A stretch of 64,000 nt of DNA from Butyricicoccus sp. (GCA_020025885.1 JAHHRJ010000001.1:66324-130323), one strand, 5' to 3'; shown: positions 39,484 to 47,605, counted from the first letter of the stretch. A program made the numbers and translations. Notes: a model not told the origin generated them from the sequence alone.

Positions 39484-39500
39484 TTAAGATGAGATTAAGA
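39484..39500 (-). promoter_or_regulatory. TCTTAA direct repeats (candidate KdpE box) upstream of the trk operon
   Basis: On the minus strand TCTTAA occurs at 39500-39495 and again at 39489-39484, eleven bases apart, matching the repeats upstream of kdpD. The segment is also palindromic (TCTTAA, seven bases, TTAAGA on the plus strand). A possible -10 (TTAATA, 39456-39451) lies downstream. Confidence 0.55.
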
Positions 39501-39509
39501 AATGGGTTT

Positions 39510-39840
39510 TCCGTGGCACCAATCCATAAAAGGAAGAATCGTATCTGTGGCGCAGGCTGAGTTGTACCAAGAAGAAAGGGGACTTTGCATGGGTTTTACC
39601 AAAACAAGAGTATTGATTTGATGCGGAAACGGTGAGCGATGGGCGCAGCCAAAGGAAACAGAAAAAAGAGATTAAGGGGAAATAAAGAGTAAATGAGATT
39701 GTGCGGGCTTAGGCAATTGTGGGTGGTATGGAGACCATTGAAAAGAACACCGCGAAACAGGATACCTGAAGTAAGGTGGAAAAGGGCGTGAACCATTACG
39801 GTGGTGCACCCTGCAAACAGGGCTATAATAAAGTAAAGGA
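39510..39840. other. Stretch without recognisable genes
   Basis: No protein-like frame with a ribosome site is found. A 10-codon frame at about 39588 behind AAAGGGGA is the only candidate peptide. A TATAAT near 39823 lies right before the terminator at 39842. Nothing else is supported. Confidence 0.4.
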
Positions 39841-39841
39841 A

Positions 39842-39878
39842 AAGCGCCGTCTGTATCGTGTGACAGACAGCGCTTTTT
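39842..39878 (+). terminator. Terminator-like hairpin
   Basis: AAAGCGCCGTCTGT pairs with ACAGACAGCGCTTT (one bulged position), followed by T. No gene on the plus strand is seen before it; it may guard against stray transcription. Confidence 0.65.
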
Positions 39879-39904
39879 GAATGAAAATCATGATGAGAAT
39901 GAAA

Positions 39905-39940
39905 AAAGAGCTTCAACCCGGCGGTTGAAGCTCTTTTTTA
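39905..39940 (-). terminator. Terminator of tRNA-Ala
   Basis: AAAGAGCTTCAACC pairs perfectly with GGTTGAAGCTCTTT around a CGGC loop. It abuts the 3' end of the tRNA on the minus strand, and its A/T flanks allow action in both directions. Confidence 0.88.
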
Positions 39941-40016
39941 TGGTGGACCTGAAGAGGATCGAACTCTCGACCTTACGGATGCGAACCGTACGCTCTCCCA
40001 GCTGAGCTACAGGCCC
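39941..40016 (-). tRNA. tRNA-Ala (anticodon CGC)
   Basis: A 76-nt tRNA on the minus strand with acceptor GGGCCTG/CAGGTCC, the D-arm GCTCAGCTGGGAGAGC, anticodon stem TACGG/CCGTA around TTCGCAT, T-arm with GTTCGATCC and an encoded CCA. Anticodon CGC reads GCG. The acceptor starts GGGCC rather than the commoner GGGGC. Confidence 0.9.
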
Positions 40017-40034
40017 ATGGATATTCTGCCCCTA

Positions 40035-40063
40035 ATTTAATACCTGACAAGTAAAAATGTCAA
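40035..40063 (-). promoter_or_regulatory. Promoter of tRNA-Ala
   Basis: On the minus strand TTGACA (40063-40058) and TTAAAT (40040-40035) are 17 bases apart, 18 bases before the tRNA. Confidence 0.75.
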
Positions 40064-40126
40064 GATGAGTTTTCTGAGAATTGCAACATTTTGGTGAATG
40101 CGACGCATTTTGACGCATTTTTTTTG

Positions 40127-40155
40127 TTGCACGCAGAATAATGTGGCGATATAAT
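40127..40155 (+). promoter_or_regulatory. Promoter of the 40189-42072 unit
   Basis: TTGCAC at 40127-40132 and TATAAT at 40150-40155 are 17 bases apart. A tandem repeat of GACGCATTTT (40102-40121) lies directly upstream and may be a regulator site. Confidence 0.75.
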
Positions 40156-40188
40156 TAAAAAGCGACCAAAAAAAGAAGAGGTGATTAT

Positions 40189-40491
40189 GTGAAACAACGG
40201 ACGGCAACCCCACGGGTACAAATTGAATACATTCGCAAATTTTCTGCACTGGGGAAGCTGCAGGCGGCCCATTGGATTCGGTATCAATTGAATTTGAAAG
40301 GTGACTGCTGGGAGATCCGGTTGGAAGAAAGTAATGGAAAAACAATAGAACGATCAGAGGGAATAAGTTTGGATTGCGAGGGCACGATGGCGTACAATCT
40401 GTTGCGCTTTTTATACGAAAATGCGATTCCCTTGGAAAGTTGGTTAGATGTGGCAGAGGACCTGGTCCCCTGTGAAATAATTCGAAATTAA
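40189..40491 (+). CDS. Small DUF6514-like protein, paralogue of the gene at 25892
   Basis: The 100-residue protein starts with GTG behind AAGAGGTG. It shares IEYIRKFSAL and LLRFLYENAIPLESWLDVAEDL with the protein at 25892, and both genes have a TTGCAC-17 promoter. Function unknown. Here it leads an operon with a Spo0A-like regulator and a kinase, 11 bases away, so it may belong to the same signalling unit. Confidence 0.65.
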   Translation: MKQRTATPRVQIEYIRKFSALGKLQAAHWIRYQLNLKGDCWEIRLEESNGKTIERSEGISLDCEGTMAYNLLRFLYENAIPLESWLDVAEDLVPCEIIRN

Positions 40492-40502
40492 GGAAGATAA
40501 GC

Positions 40503-41246
40503 ATGAATGAAATGCCGAAACGAATCGCGCTTTGCTCAGTTGATAGTATCTTAATGCGGGCAACAGCAGACTATCTGCTGGAAACCGGCACGGCAGAGCA
40601 CTGTGTGGTCTTTCGACAGGGGGAGCATTTGCTGCGGGATTTAGAGCGCGGAAATACTTATGATGGCATTGTACTGGATGCAATGCTGGCAGATATGGAT
40701 GCCACGGAAGTGATATTGCGGTTGCGTGGATTGCGGCTCGCACTGCGGCCCAGCGTGATCTTGTTGGTACTGCCGGAACGATTCTTGCGAATGCAGCGCA
40801 GAATACCCGGAGAAGTGGATTCCTTTTTGTGCAAGCCGCTGAACCCGGAAAGCCTGGCACAGCGGATCAGAATGTTTTGTACGAAAAAACGGCAGAGTCC
40901 TTCAGAACTGCTTTTGCAGCAATGGGGTGTTGAGCTGGAACCAACACAGGTGCAGTATTTTACAGAAGCGGTACAGCTGCTTGCGCAGGCACAGAAACCG
41001 CTTGCCTTGCGCAAGGAGCTTTTGTCCGTGGTGGCGGAGAACCACTGTGTTTCGGTATCGGCTGTTGATAGTGGGCTGCGCCGCATTATTGCACGGTTGG
41101 AAGAAGAAAATACACCGGGGTATCAATGCTTCAAGCAGGAAAACGGCCTGGAAGGTACGCGCCCAACGGTGAAAAAGCTATTGGAAGTGTGCAGCAAGTT
41201 CTCGCAGACAACAGAACAAAAGGAGCAAGTTTATGCGGGACGCTAA
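40503..41246 (+). CDS. Spo0A-like response regulator with a degenerate receiver
   Basis: The 247-residue protein has an N-terminal receiver fold: Asp14, phospho-acceptor candidate Asp59 in IVLDAML, and Lys in SFLCKPL. The first acidic pair is reduced to one Asp and the switch Ser/Thr is missing (LLVLPE), so phosphorylation may be altered. From residue about 130 the C-terminus resembles the Spo0A DNA-binding domain: LLLQQWGVELEP, then VSVSAVDSGLRRIIARLEE as the recognition helix and RPTVKKLLE near the end. It overlaps the following kinase by 14 bases. It is probably a transcription regulator; the Spo0A relation is judged by eye. Confidence 0.7.
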   Translation: MNEMPKRIALCSVDSILMRATADYLLETGTAEHCVVFRQGEHLLRDLERGNTYDGIVLDAMLADMDATEVILRLRGLRLALRPSVILLVLPERFLRMQRRIPGEVDSFLCKPLNPESLAQRIRMFCTKKRQSPSELLLQQWGVELEPTQVQYFTEAVQLLAQAQKPLALRKELLSVVAENHCVSVSAVDSGLRRIIARLEEENTPGYQCFKQENGLEGTRPTVKKLLEVCSKFSQTTEQKEQVYAGR

Positions 41247-42072
41247 GAAATCAGAACTAATGGGGCGGTTGATTGCGGACACGATTTCCCATGAGATGGT
41301 GCGTCCGTTGGGACTGTTGGCGGTAAATCAATCTTATCTCTGGACACATCTGCGGTGCGATATGCCGGAGGCCGATGAAAAAACCAAACAGGCGCTGGAA
41401 GAAATCGAGATCGCACGAGAAAGTATTGAGCGGATGTGGCGTAATTGTACGGATCTATACGCCTGCATCTATGATGAAGTATATCCCAGAAAAGAGCCGA
41501 TGGATCTGTGTGCGCTGTTGGAACTGATTCAGGAAGAAAGCAGCCTGGTCGAGCGTGCTGTAAACATCAGGATTGAGGCACAACTGCCGGAAGAACCGTT
41601 CTTTGTAACAACAGACAGAACGATGGCAGAGCAGATCATTTTGAATTTGCTGTCCAATGCATTGCAGACGAGCAAACCGGGTGGAAAAATAATTCTTAGC
41701 CTGAGAAAAAGCAAAGATGGTGCTCAGTTGCTCATACAGGATTACTGTGGATGCATGATGGGACAGATAGCACGGACGCTGTGCTGCGGAACGATCGGTG
41801 CAAGCGAAGAACCTACCTGGATTGGATCGGAAATCGGGTTGCATCTATGCCGAGAGTTGTGCGAGCTTCTGGAATGGAAAGCAACTGTCAAAACCAATAG
41901 CTGTGGTACGACCGTCACGCTGGATATTCCCACAGAAAAAGTGATGCTGGACAGTCGGCTGGTATTCCGTTCGGAAGACGGAGACGAGGATATCAGTCGG
42001 ACAGAATGTCTGGCACATATCCGGATGGAACTGAGCAGTGTACCTGGGCTGGAAGGCTACTGGATGAAATAA
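41233..42072 (+). CDS. Soluble histidine kinase-like protein
   Basis: The 279-residue protein has no membrane segment or sensor domain. Residues 1-90 form a dimerisation helix pair with ISHEMVRPLGLLAVN (H-box with an Arg before the Pro-Leu). Residues 110-225 form a HATPase with the N-box ILNLLSNALQTS and a poorly conserved G1 (DYCGCM instead of D-x-G-x-G) and G2 (WIGSEIGLHLCREL). An acidic C-terminal tail of about 50 residues follows. It partners the Spo0A-like regulator that overlaps it. With its weak G-boxes it may act as a phosphotransferase, in the manner of Spo0B, rather than a kinase. Confidence 0.75.
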   Translation: MRDAKKSELMGRLIADTISHEMVRPLGLLAVNQSYLWTHLRCDMPEADEKTKQALEEIEIARESIERMWRNCTDLYACIYDEVYPRKEPMDLCALLELIQEESSLVERAVNIRIEAQLPEEPFFVTTDRTMAEQIILNLLSNALQTSKPGGKIILSLRKSKDGAQLLIQDYCGCMMGQIARTLCCGTIGASEEPTWIGSEIGLHLCRELCELLEWKATVKTNSCGTTVTLDIPTEKVMLDSRLVFRSEDGDEDISRTECLAHIRMELSSVPGLEGYWMK

Positions 42073-42078
42073 AAAACG

Positions 42079-42121
42079 AAAGAGGCTGTATCCGAAAAAA
42101 CATCGGATACAGCCTCTTTTT
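42079..42121 (+). terminator. Terminator of the Spo0A-like/kinase operon
   Basis: AAAGAGGCTGTATCCG at 42079-42094 pairs perfectly with CGGATACAGCCTCTTT at 42104-42119, followed by T. Confidence 0.92.
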
Positions 42122-42174
42122 ACGAAAAAAGAATAGCGGAGAAGGCCCTTTTCAAGGGAGAATGGCTTTTTATG

Positions 42175-42203
42175 TTTACAATATCCGTCTTTTATTGTAA
42201 AAT
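42175..42203 (+). promoter_or_regulatory. Promoter of the pyrH-polC operon
   Basis: TTTACA at 42175-42180 and TAAAAT at 42198-42203 with a 17-base spacer lie about 48 bases before pyrH. Confidence 0.72.
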
Positions 42204-42250
42204 GTAGAGAGCTATAAGCGTAAATTTACAATATTAAGAATTAAGAATGG

Positions 42251-42976
42251 ATGGTGGACAAGGATATGGCATTGCGGTATAACAGAGTCCTTTTGAAAGT
42301 GAGCGGCGAAGCGCTGGGTGGCCAGAAAGGCACCGGTTTTGATGAAGCTGTGATGGAGAGCATCTGCGCAGGCATCAAAAAGGCTCATGATCTGGGCGCA
42401 GAAATCGGTATCGTAGTGGGTGGCGGCAACTTCTGGCGCGGCCGTTCCAGCGGTAAGATGGAGCGTACTCTGGCCGACAAGATCGGTATGCTGGCAACGG
42501 TAATGAACTGCCTGGCTGTGGCAGATGCACTGCGTCAGCAGGGCCTGGAGGCTGTGGTTATGACCAGCCTGTTTATGCCGCAGGTGGCACAGCCCTTCAG
42601 CCGTGACGAGGCAATTGCCGCAATGAAGGCCGGAAAGATCGTTCTGTTCGGCGGCGGCACCGGCAACCCGTTCTTCTCCACCGATACGACCAGCGCACTG
42701 CGCGCAATCGAAATCGATGCAGAGATCATGTTCAAGGCAACGATGGTGGACGGCGTTTACGATAAGGACCCCCACAAGTATTCCGATGCAGTGAAGTACG
42801 ACAGCCTAACCTTCAGCAAGGTGCTGGAAGATCAGCTGGGCGTAATGGACGGCACTGCTGCAACCCTGTGCCGCGATAACAAGCTGCCTATCTTCGTATT
42901 TGATCTGGCTGATCCGGACAACATTGCACGCGCAGTGCAGGGCGAAGCTGTGGGCACGCTGGTCTACGAAGGCTGA
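42251..42976 (+). CDS. pyrH: UMP kinase
   Basis: The 241-residue amino-acid-kinase-fold enzyme phosphorylates UMP to UDP. Visible are RVLLKVSGEALGG (phosphate site), IVVGGGNFWRGR, GMLATVMNCLAVADAL and VLFGGGTGNPFFSTDTT. It is the first gene of the housekeeping operon; rpsB and tsf, usual upstream neighbours, are not here. The start is uncertain: ATG 42251 has no strong site, while ATG 42266 aligns better with the usual length but its AAGG is only two bases away. Confidence 0.95.
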   Translation: MVDKDMALRYNRVLLKVSGEALGGQKGTGFDEAVMESICAGIKKAHDLGAEIGIVVGGGNFWRGRSSGKMERTLADKIGMLATVMNCLAVADALRQQGLEAVVMTSLFMPQVAQPFSRDEAIAAMKAGKIVLFGGGTGNPFFSTDTTSALRAIEIDAEIMFKATMVDGVYDKDPHKYSDAVKYDSLTFSKVLEDQLGVMDGTAATLCRDNKLPIFVFDLADPDNIARAVQGEAVGTLVYEG

Positions 42977-43033
42977 TTTTTAGGAATATCGCCTGCTGGA
43001 CGGGCACTATCATATATTAAAGGAGAATCGACT

Positions 43034-43588
43034 ATGAACACCATGGTAAAGGTATACGAAGACAAGATGAAGAGCTCTCTCGAGCATCTGGATCGTGAGC
43101 TTGCCGCAGTGCGCGCAGGCCGTGCAAACCCTGCCGTTCTGGATCATGTGACGGTAGAATACTATGGCGCAGCCACTCCCCTGGCACAGCTGGCATCCGT
43201 AGCAGTTACCGAGGCACGCATCCTGACTATCACCCCCTGGGATCGCAGCCTGCTGAAGCCCATCGTGAAGGCTATCCAGATGAGCGACATCGGCATCAAC
43301 CCCATTGATGACGGCGTGGCAATTCGCCTGACCTTCCCGGCACCCACCGAGGAGCGCCGCAAGCAGCTGGCAAAGGACGTTTCCAAGCTGGGCGAGGAAA
43401 CCAAGGTTGCTGTGCGCAACATTCGCCGCGATGCAATGGATAAGGCTAAGGCTGAAAAGAAGAATGGCGAGCTGACCGAGGACGAACAGAAGAAGGTTGA
43501 AGAGGACGTTCAGAAGCTGACTGACAAGTTCATCAAGATGGTGGACAAGGCTGTGGACGATAAGCAGAAGGAAGTTATGTCCGTCTGA
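43034..43588 (+). CDS. frr: Ribosome recycling factor
   Basis: The 184-residue protein splits post-termination ribosomes together with EF-G. It has the standard length and landmarks: SLEHLDRELAAVRAGRANP in the first helix, VEYYGAATPL in the beta domain, TITPWDRSLLKPI, and the late helix with VRNIRRDAMDKAK and TEDEQKK. It follows pyrH as in most bacteria and starts behind AAAGGAGAA. Confidence 0.97.
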   Translation: MNTMVKVYEDKMKSSLEHLDRELAAVRAGRANPAVLDHVTVEYYGAATPLAQLASVAVTEARILTITPWDRSLLKPIVKAIQMSDIGINPIDDGVAIRLTFPAPTEERRKQLAKDVSKLGEETKVAVRNIRRDAMDKAKAEKKNGELTEDEQKKVEEDVQKLTDKFIKMVDKAVDDKQKEVMSV

Positions 43589-43609
43589 TTTCCTGTGAAC
43601 AAAGGACTG

Positions 43610-43646
43610 GATACCGTGCGCTGATGTGGTGCGCGGTATCTTTTTT
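43610..43646 (+). terminator. Hairpin with T-run between frr and uppS (attenuator-like)
   Basis: GATACCGTGCGC at 43610-43621 pairs with GTGCGCGGTATC at 43629-43640 with two imperfect positions, followed by six T that run into the uppS ribosome site (AGGAG). It would partly end transcripts after frr inside the operon. Confidence 0.65.
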
Positions 43647-43659
43647 AGGAGAATGTACT

Positions 43660-44376
43660 ATGACAAAGCATCCGGAATCTTTCGCGGCAGGTCTGTCGGT
43701 AGGCATCATCATGGATGGCAACGGCCGTTGGGCACAAAAGCGCGGTCTGCCGCGTACGGCAGGGCACAAGCGCGGCGCCGAGGTCTTTGATGAGATTGTG
43801 CACTACTGTAACGATCTGGGCCTGGCTTCGGCAACGTTTTACGCGTTTTCTACCGAGAACTGGCGTCGTCCGCCTGAAGAAGTGGGCATCATCATGAAGC
43901 TGTTTGGACAGTATCTGATTAAGGCTCATGACTACGAAAAGGAAAACAACAAAGTCATTTTCATTGGCGACCGCACCATGCTGGACCCGAAATATCAAAA
44001 GCAGATGCAGGAGATCGAAGAAAAAACGGCCAATAATACAGGTATGATCCTGAACGTAGCCATCAACTACGGTGGCCGACCGGAAATTGTGCGCGCTGCA
44101 CAGGCTTTGGCACAAAAGGCTGCCAACGGAGAAATCGCTCCGGAGGACATTACGGAAGATATGATGTCTGCCGAAATGTACACCGCAGGCCAGAAAGACC
44201 CGGACTTTATTTTGCGCCCCAGCGGAGAAAAGCGTCTGTCCAACTTTATGCTGTGGCAGGCTGCCTATTCGGAACTGGTGGAGATGGACGTTCTGTGGCC
44301 CGACTTTACGCCGGACGATTTGGACCGCGCCATTGAAGAATTCAATCGCCGCAGCAGACGCTTCGGCGGACTCTAA
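43660..44376 (+). CDS. uppS: Undecaprenyl diphosphate synthase
   Basis: The 238-residue cis-prenyltransferase makes the C55 lipid carrier for wall synthesis. The motifs are IIMDGNGRWAQKRGLPR with the catalytic Asp, FYAFSTENWRRP, and RPSGEKRLSNFMLWQAAYSE (RPSGE in place of the common RTSGE). The ATG at 43660 follows AGGAGAATGTACT. It is 15 bases before cdsA. Confidence 0.95.
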   Translation: MTKHPESFAAGLSVGIIMDGNGRWAQKRGLPRTAGHKRGAEVFDEIVHYCNDLGLASATFYAFSTENWRRPPEEVGIIMKLFGQYLIKAHDYEKENNKVIFIGDRTMLDPKYQKQMQEIEEKTANNTGMILNVAINYGGRPEIVRAAQALAQKAANGEIAPEDITEDMMSAEMYTAGQKDPDFILRPSGEKRLSNFMLWQAAYSELVEMDVLWPDFTPDDLDRAIEEFNRRSRRFGGL

Positions 44377-44391
44377 GGAGCGTTTTAGCGT

Positions 44392-45252
44392 ATGAAAACT
44401 CGTGTGATTACCGCTATCGTAGGTCTGGGCGTGCTGGCTTTGGTCCTGCTGATGTTTAATACTCCCATTTTTAATCTGATTATTGCAGGCATTACGCTGA
44501 TTGCAATTTACGAAGTGTACCATGCCATGGGCATGGGCAAAAAAGAATGGCCGCTGCTGGCGGTTTGGGTGCCCTTTACACTTGCGGCCATGTTTTTCTA
44601 TCTGCCCCATGTGTGGTCGATTCTTTTGCCGATGGCCTACTTACTGGTAGCGTTTATTTGTATCTATCTGGTGGTGCGCAACGGCACGGTCAGCTATCAG
44701 AAAGTAGCAGGTCTGGTGATGTTTGGCGGTATTATTCTGCTGTGCTTCTTCTCACTGGTATATTTGAAAAAGCTGTTACCGGTGGACGTATATCGGTATG
44801 ATGCCGTATTCTTTATTCTGCTGATCCTGTGCTTTGCATGGGGCGGCGATACCTGCGCCTATTTTGCAGGCCGTGCCTTTGGCAAGCATAAGTTGTGCCC
44901 GAAGGTCAGCCCGAAAAAGACGGTGGAAGGCGCAATCGGCGGTGTGCTGGGCACCATGGTATTTGGTGTGGTGGCAACCCTGGTTTACGCTTATGCAGCA
45001 GACCGTGTGGAATACTTTACCCAGTCCAACATTGGTGTTTCCATGTATGTGGTGATTGCACTGCTGGGCATGGTTGCAGCGGTTCTGGGCATTTACGGCG
45101 ACCTGTTTGCCAGCGTGGTCAAGCGCCAGTGCGGCCTGAAGGACTACGGCGACATTTTCCCCGGACATGGCGGCGTTCTGGATCGTTTTGACAGCGTGCT
45201 GTTTATTGCACCGTTCGTTACGATGGTGGTCACGGTAGTGTTCTATCGCTGA
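44392..45252 (+). CDS. cdsA: Phosphatidate cytidylyltransferase (CDP-diacylglycerol synthase)
   Basis: The 286-residue membrane enzyme makes CDP-diacylglycerol, the branch point of phospholipid synthesis. It has about eight membrane segments, DTCAYFAGRAFGKHKLCPKVSPKKTVEG in the middle, and the family signature near the end: ASVVKRQCGLKDYGDIFPGH, then GGVLDRFDS. It stands between uppS and dxr, the usual Firmicutes order. Confidence 0.95.
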   Translation: MKTRVITAIVGLGVLALVLLMFNTPIFNLIIAGITLIAIYEVYHAMGMGKKEWPLLAVWVPFTLAAMFFYLPHVWSILLPMAYLLVAFICIYLVVRNGTVSYQKVAGLVMFGGIILLCFFSLVYLKKLLPVDVYRYDAVFFILLILCFAWGGDTCAYFAGRAFGKHKLCPKVSPKKTVEGAIGGVLGTMVFGVVATLVYAYAADRVEYFTQSNIGVSMYVVIALLGMVAAVLGIYGDLFASVVKRQCGLKDYGDIFPGHGGVLDRFDSVLFIAPFVTMVVTVVFYR

Positions 45253-45276
45253 TTGGAGTCAAAAAGGAGAGAACAA

Positions 45277-46428
45277 ATGGCTAAGAAAATCACACTGCTG
45301 GGTTCCACCGGTTCCATCGGTACCCAGAGTTTGGATGTGGTGCGCGCACAGGGCTATGAAATCTTTGGCCTTTCTGCAAACCGCAGCACCGATCTTTTGC
45401 TGAAGCAGATTGCAGAATTTCATCCGAAATATGTATGCGTGACCGACCCGGAAGCATACAAAAAAGTAGATGCTGCGCTGGCTGGTACAGTAGGTGCGCC
45501 TAAGCTGCTGCAAGGAAAAGAAGGCCTGACCCAGCTTGCTGCGATGGATGGCACGGATGTCGTCTTGAACAGCGTTGTGGGCATTGCCGGCTTGGGTGCA
45601 AGCCTGTCCGCCATTGAAAGTGGCCACGACCTGGCTTTGGCCAACAAGGAAAGCCTGGTAACAGGCGGTCATCTGGTTACCGAAGCAGTCAAGGAACACG
45701 GTGTGCATCTGTTGCCGGTAGACAGTGAACATTCTGCCATTTTCCAGTGCCTGCAGGATGCAAACAGCGCAAAGTCTTTGACGAAAATCCTTTTGACTGC
45801 TTCCGGCGGCCCGTTCTTCGGCATGAAGAAAGAAGAACTGGCAGGCAAAACCAAGGCAGATGCGCTCAAGCATCCGAACTGGAACATGGGTGCTAAAATC
45901 ACCATCGACAGCGCATCCTTGATGAACAAGGGCCTGGAGCTGATCGAGGCGGTTTGGCTGTTTGGCCTGCCTGCGGAAAAAATCCAAATCGTTGTTCAGC
46001 GGCAGAGCATTGTACATTCCGCCGTGCAGTTCAGCGATAATTCTGTCATTGCACAGCTGGGCAGCCCGGATATGCGCCTACCGATTCAGTATGCACTGAC
46101 TTGGCCGGAGCGCAAGCCTTGCCCCACGCCGGAACTGGATTTCACCCAGCTGAAGCAGCTGACCTTTGACGTGGCGGACGAGGAAACCTTCCGCTGCCTG
46201 GCTGCCTGCAAAAAGGCAATTAACAAAGGCGGTCTTGGCCCCTGCGCTGCAAACGGCGCAAACGAGGAAGCAGTTAAATTGTTCCTGGAAGATAAAATCG
46301 GCTTTTTGGATATCGGCCGTCTGGTGGAAGCTGTTGTGGACAGCGACAGCTATGGCGGAAGCTATACCCTGGCTGATGTATATGAATGTGACCGTATGGC
46401 ACGCGCATTTGTGTACGCAAATCTGTAA
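45277..46428 (+). CDS. dxr: 1-deoxy-D-xylulose 5-phosphate reductoisomerase
   Basis: The 383-residue enzyme turns DXP into MEP, the second step of the non-mevalonate isoprenoid path. It has the NADPH site LLGSTGSIGTQSL at the start, ALANKESLV, LPVDSEHSAIFQCL with the metal ligands, the flexible loop with LTASGGPFF, and HPNWNMGAKITIDSASLMNK. The ATG at 45277 follows AAAAGGAGAGAA. With ispG in the same operon it confirms the MEP route in this organism. Confidence 0.97.
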   Translation: MAKKITLLGSTGSIGTQSLDVVRAQGYEIFGLSANRSTDLLLKQIAEFHPKYVCVTDPEAYKKVDAALAGTVGAPKLLQGKEGLTQLAAMDGTDVVLNSVVGIAGLGASLSAIESGHDLALANKESLVTGGHLVTEAVKEHGVHLLPVDSEHSAIFQCLQDANSAKSLTKILLTASGGPFFGMKKEELAGKTKADALKHPNWNMGAKITIDSASLMNKGLELIEAVWLFGLPAEKIQIVVQRQSIVHSAVQFSDNSVIAQLGSPDMRLPIQYALTWPERKPCPTPELDFTQLKQLTFDVADEETFRCLAACKKAINKGGLGPCAANGANEEAVKLFLEDKIGFLDIGRLVEAVVDSDSYGGSYTLADVYECDRMARAFVYANL

Positions 46429-46470
46429 TCTACGGTAAAGCGACCCGTCTGCTTTGGAAAGAGAGGCTTC

Positions 46471-47589
46471 ATGTCAACAATCATTTCCATCCTGGTTGCG
46501 GTGCTGGTATTTGGCATCGTGATCCTGTTCCATGAATTTGGACATTTTATCACCGCAAAGTGGAGCGGCGTGCAGGTCAACGAGTTTTCCATCGGTATGG
46601 GACCCGCCCTGGTGAAAAAAATCTGGCGCGGAACCCAGTACAGTATTCGTCTTTTACCCATTGGCGGCTATGTGGCTATGGAAGGTGAAGACAGCCCGGA
46701 AAGCTCCCGCACGGCAGCACCGCAGGACGAGGAAGATGCGGACGAAGATGCGGACGAAGATGATTTGAACCCAATCCCCGTAGAGCAGCGCACTGGTATC
46801 CCGTTTGATCATGCAAAGCTGTGGAAACGACTGGTCATCATTGTGGCTGGTGCGTTTATGAACTTTGTACTGGGCTTTTTGGTATTGCTGGTCTTTGTGG
46901 GAATGGATGATTCCATTATCACTCTGAAGATTCACAGCTTTGATGAAGGCGCTCTGTGTGCGGAAACCGGCTTGCAGGCGGAGGACGAAATTCTCGCCAT
47001 CAACGGTCGCCGCTGCTTTGTGCCGGAAGACCTTTCCTATGAGCTGAGCCGTACAGAAAATTACAGCGCCGATTTTACCGTCCTGCGTGATGGTAAAAAA
47101 GTGCAGCTGGACGGCGTGCGCTTCAACACCGTTACCGACGAGCAGGGTAATACCTATATGCCGCCGCAGATCGTTGTGTATGCGGTACCCAGAACGCCGA
47201 TGGGCGTGATTCGTCAGGCAGCAAACTATGAGATTTATTATGGCCGTGTGGTGTTTACCACATTGATGGATTTGGCACGCGGCCGTGAGAGCATCAACAA
47301 CCTGTCCGGTCCGGTGGGCATTGTAAGCGCCATTGAGCAGGCCGTTTCTGTGGACTGGAGCACCGTGCTGAGCCTGCTGGCGCTGATTACCATCAACCTG
47401 GGCATCTTTAACCTGATGCCTCTGCCGGCGCTGGATGGCGGCAAGGTAGTGTTCCTGTTGATTGAATGCATTATCCGGCGTCCTGTCCCGGCAAAGGTGC
47501 AGGAAGCTGTGAATCTGCTGGGCTTTGTGCTGTTGTTCGGTTTGATGATTTTTGTGACCGGAAACGATCTGATCCGGTTGTTCTTCTAA
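46471..47589 (+). CDS. rseP: Site-2 membrane protease (RseP family) with an acidic insertion
   Basis: The 372-residue intramembrane zinc protease has the active-site HEFGH in the first membrane segment (VILFHEFGHFITAKW), a PDZ domain at about 165-235 (LQAEDEILAINGRR), and the third metal ligand in LMPLPALDGGKV near residue 320. It cuts anti-sigma factors or signal peptide remnants in the membrane. Between the first segment and the next, a very acidic stretch of about 30 residues (DEEDADEDADEDD) is inserted; part of it is a tandem repeat of a GCGGACGAAGAT unit. Confidence 0.93.
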   Translation: MSTIISILVAVLVFGIVILFHEFGHFITAKWSGVQVNEFSIGMGPALVKKIWRGTQYSIRLLPIGGYVAMEGEDSPESSRTAAPQDEEDADEDADEDDLNPIPVEQRTGIPFDHAKLWKRLVIIVAGAFMNFVLGFLVLLVFVGMDDSIITLKIHSFDEGALCAETGLQAEDEILAINGRRCFVPEDLSYELSRTENYSADFTVLRDGKKVQLDGVRFNTVTDEQGNTYMPPQIVVYAVPRTPMGVIRQAANYEIYYGRVVFTTLMDLARGRESINNLSGPVGIVSAIEQAVSVDWSTVLSLLALITINLGIFNLMPLPALDGGKVVFLLIECIIRRPVPAKVQEAVNLLGFVLLFGLMIFVTGNDLIRLFF

Positions 47590-47605
47590 GCAAAAGGAGG
47601 TTTCC

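Noticed and set aside
39596..39916. A 106-codon minus-strand frame before tRNA-Ala
   Set aside because: It begins inside terminator hairpins, is Phe/His/Leu-rich as expected from AT-rich non-coding DNA, and has no ribosome site.
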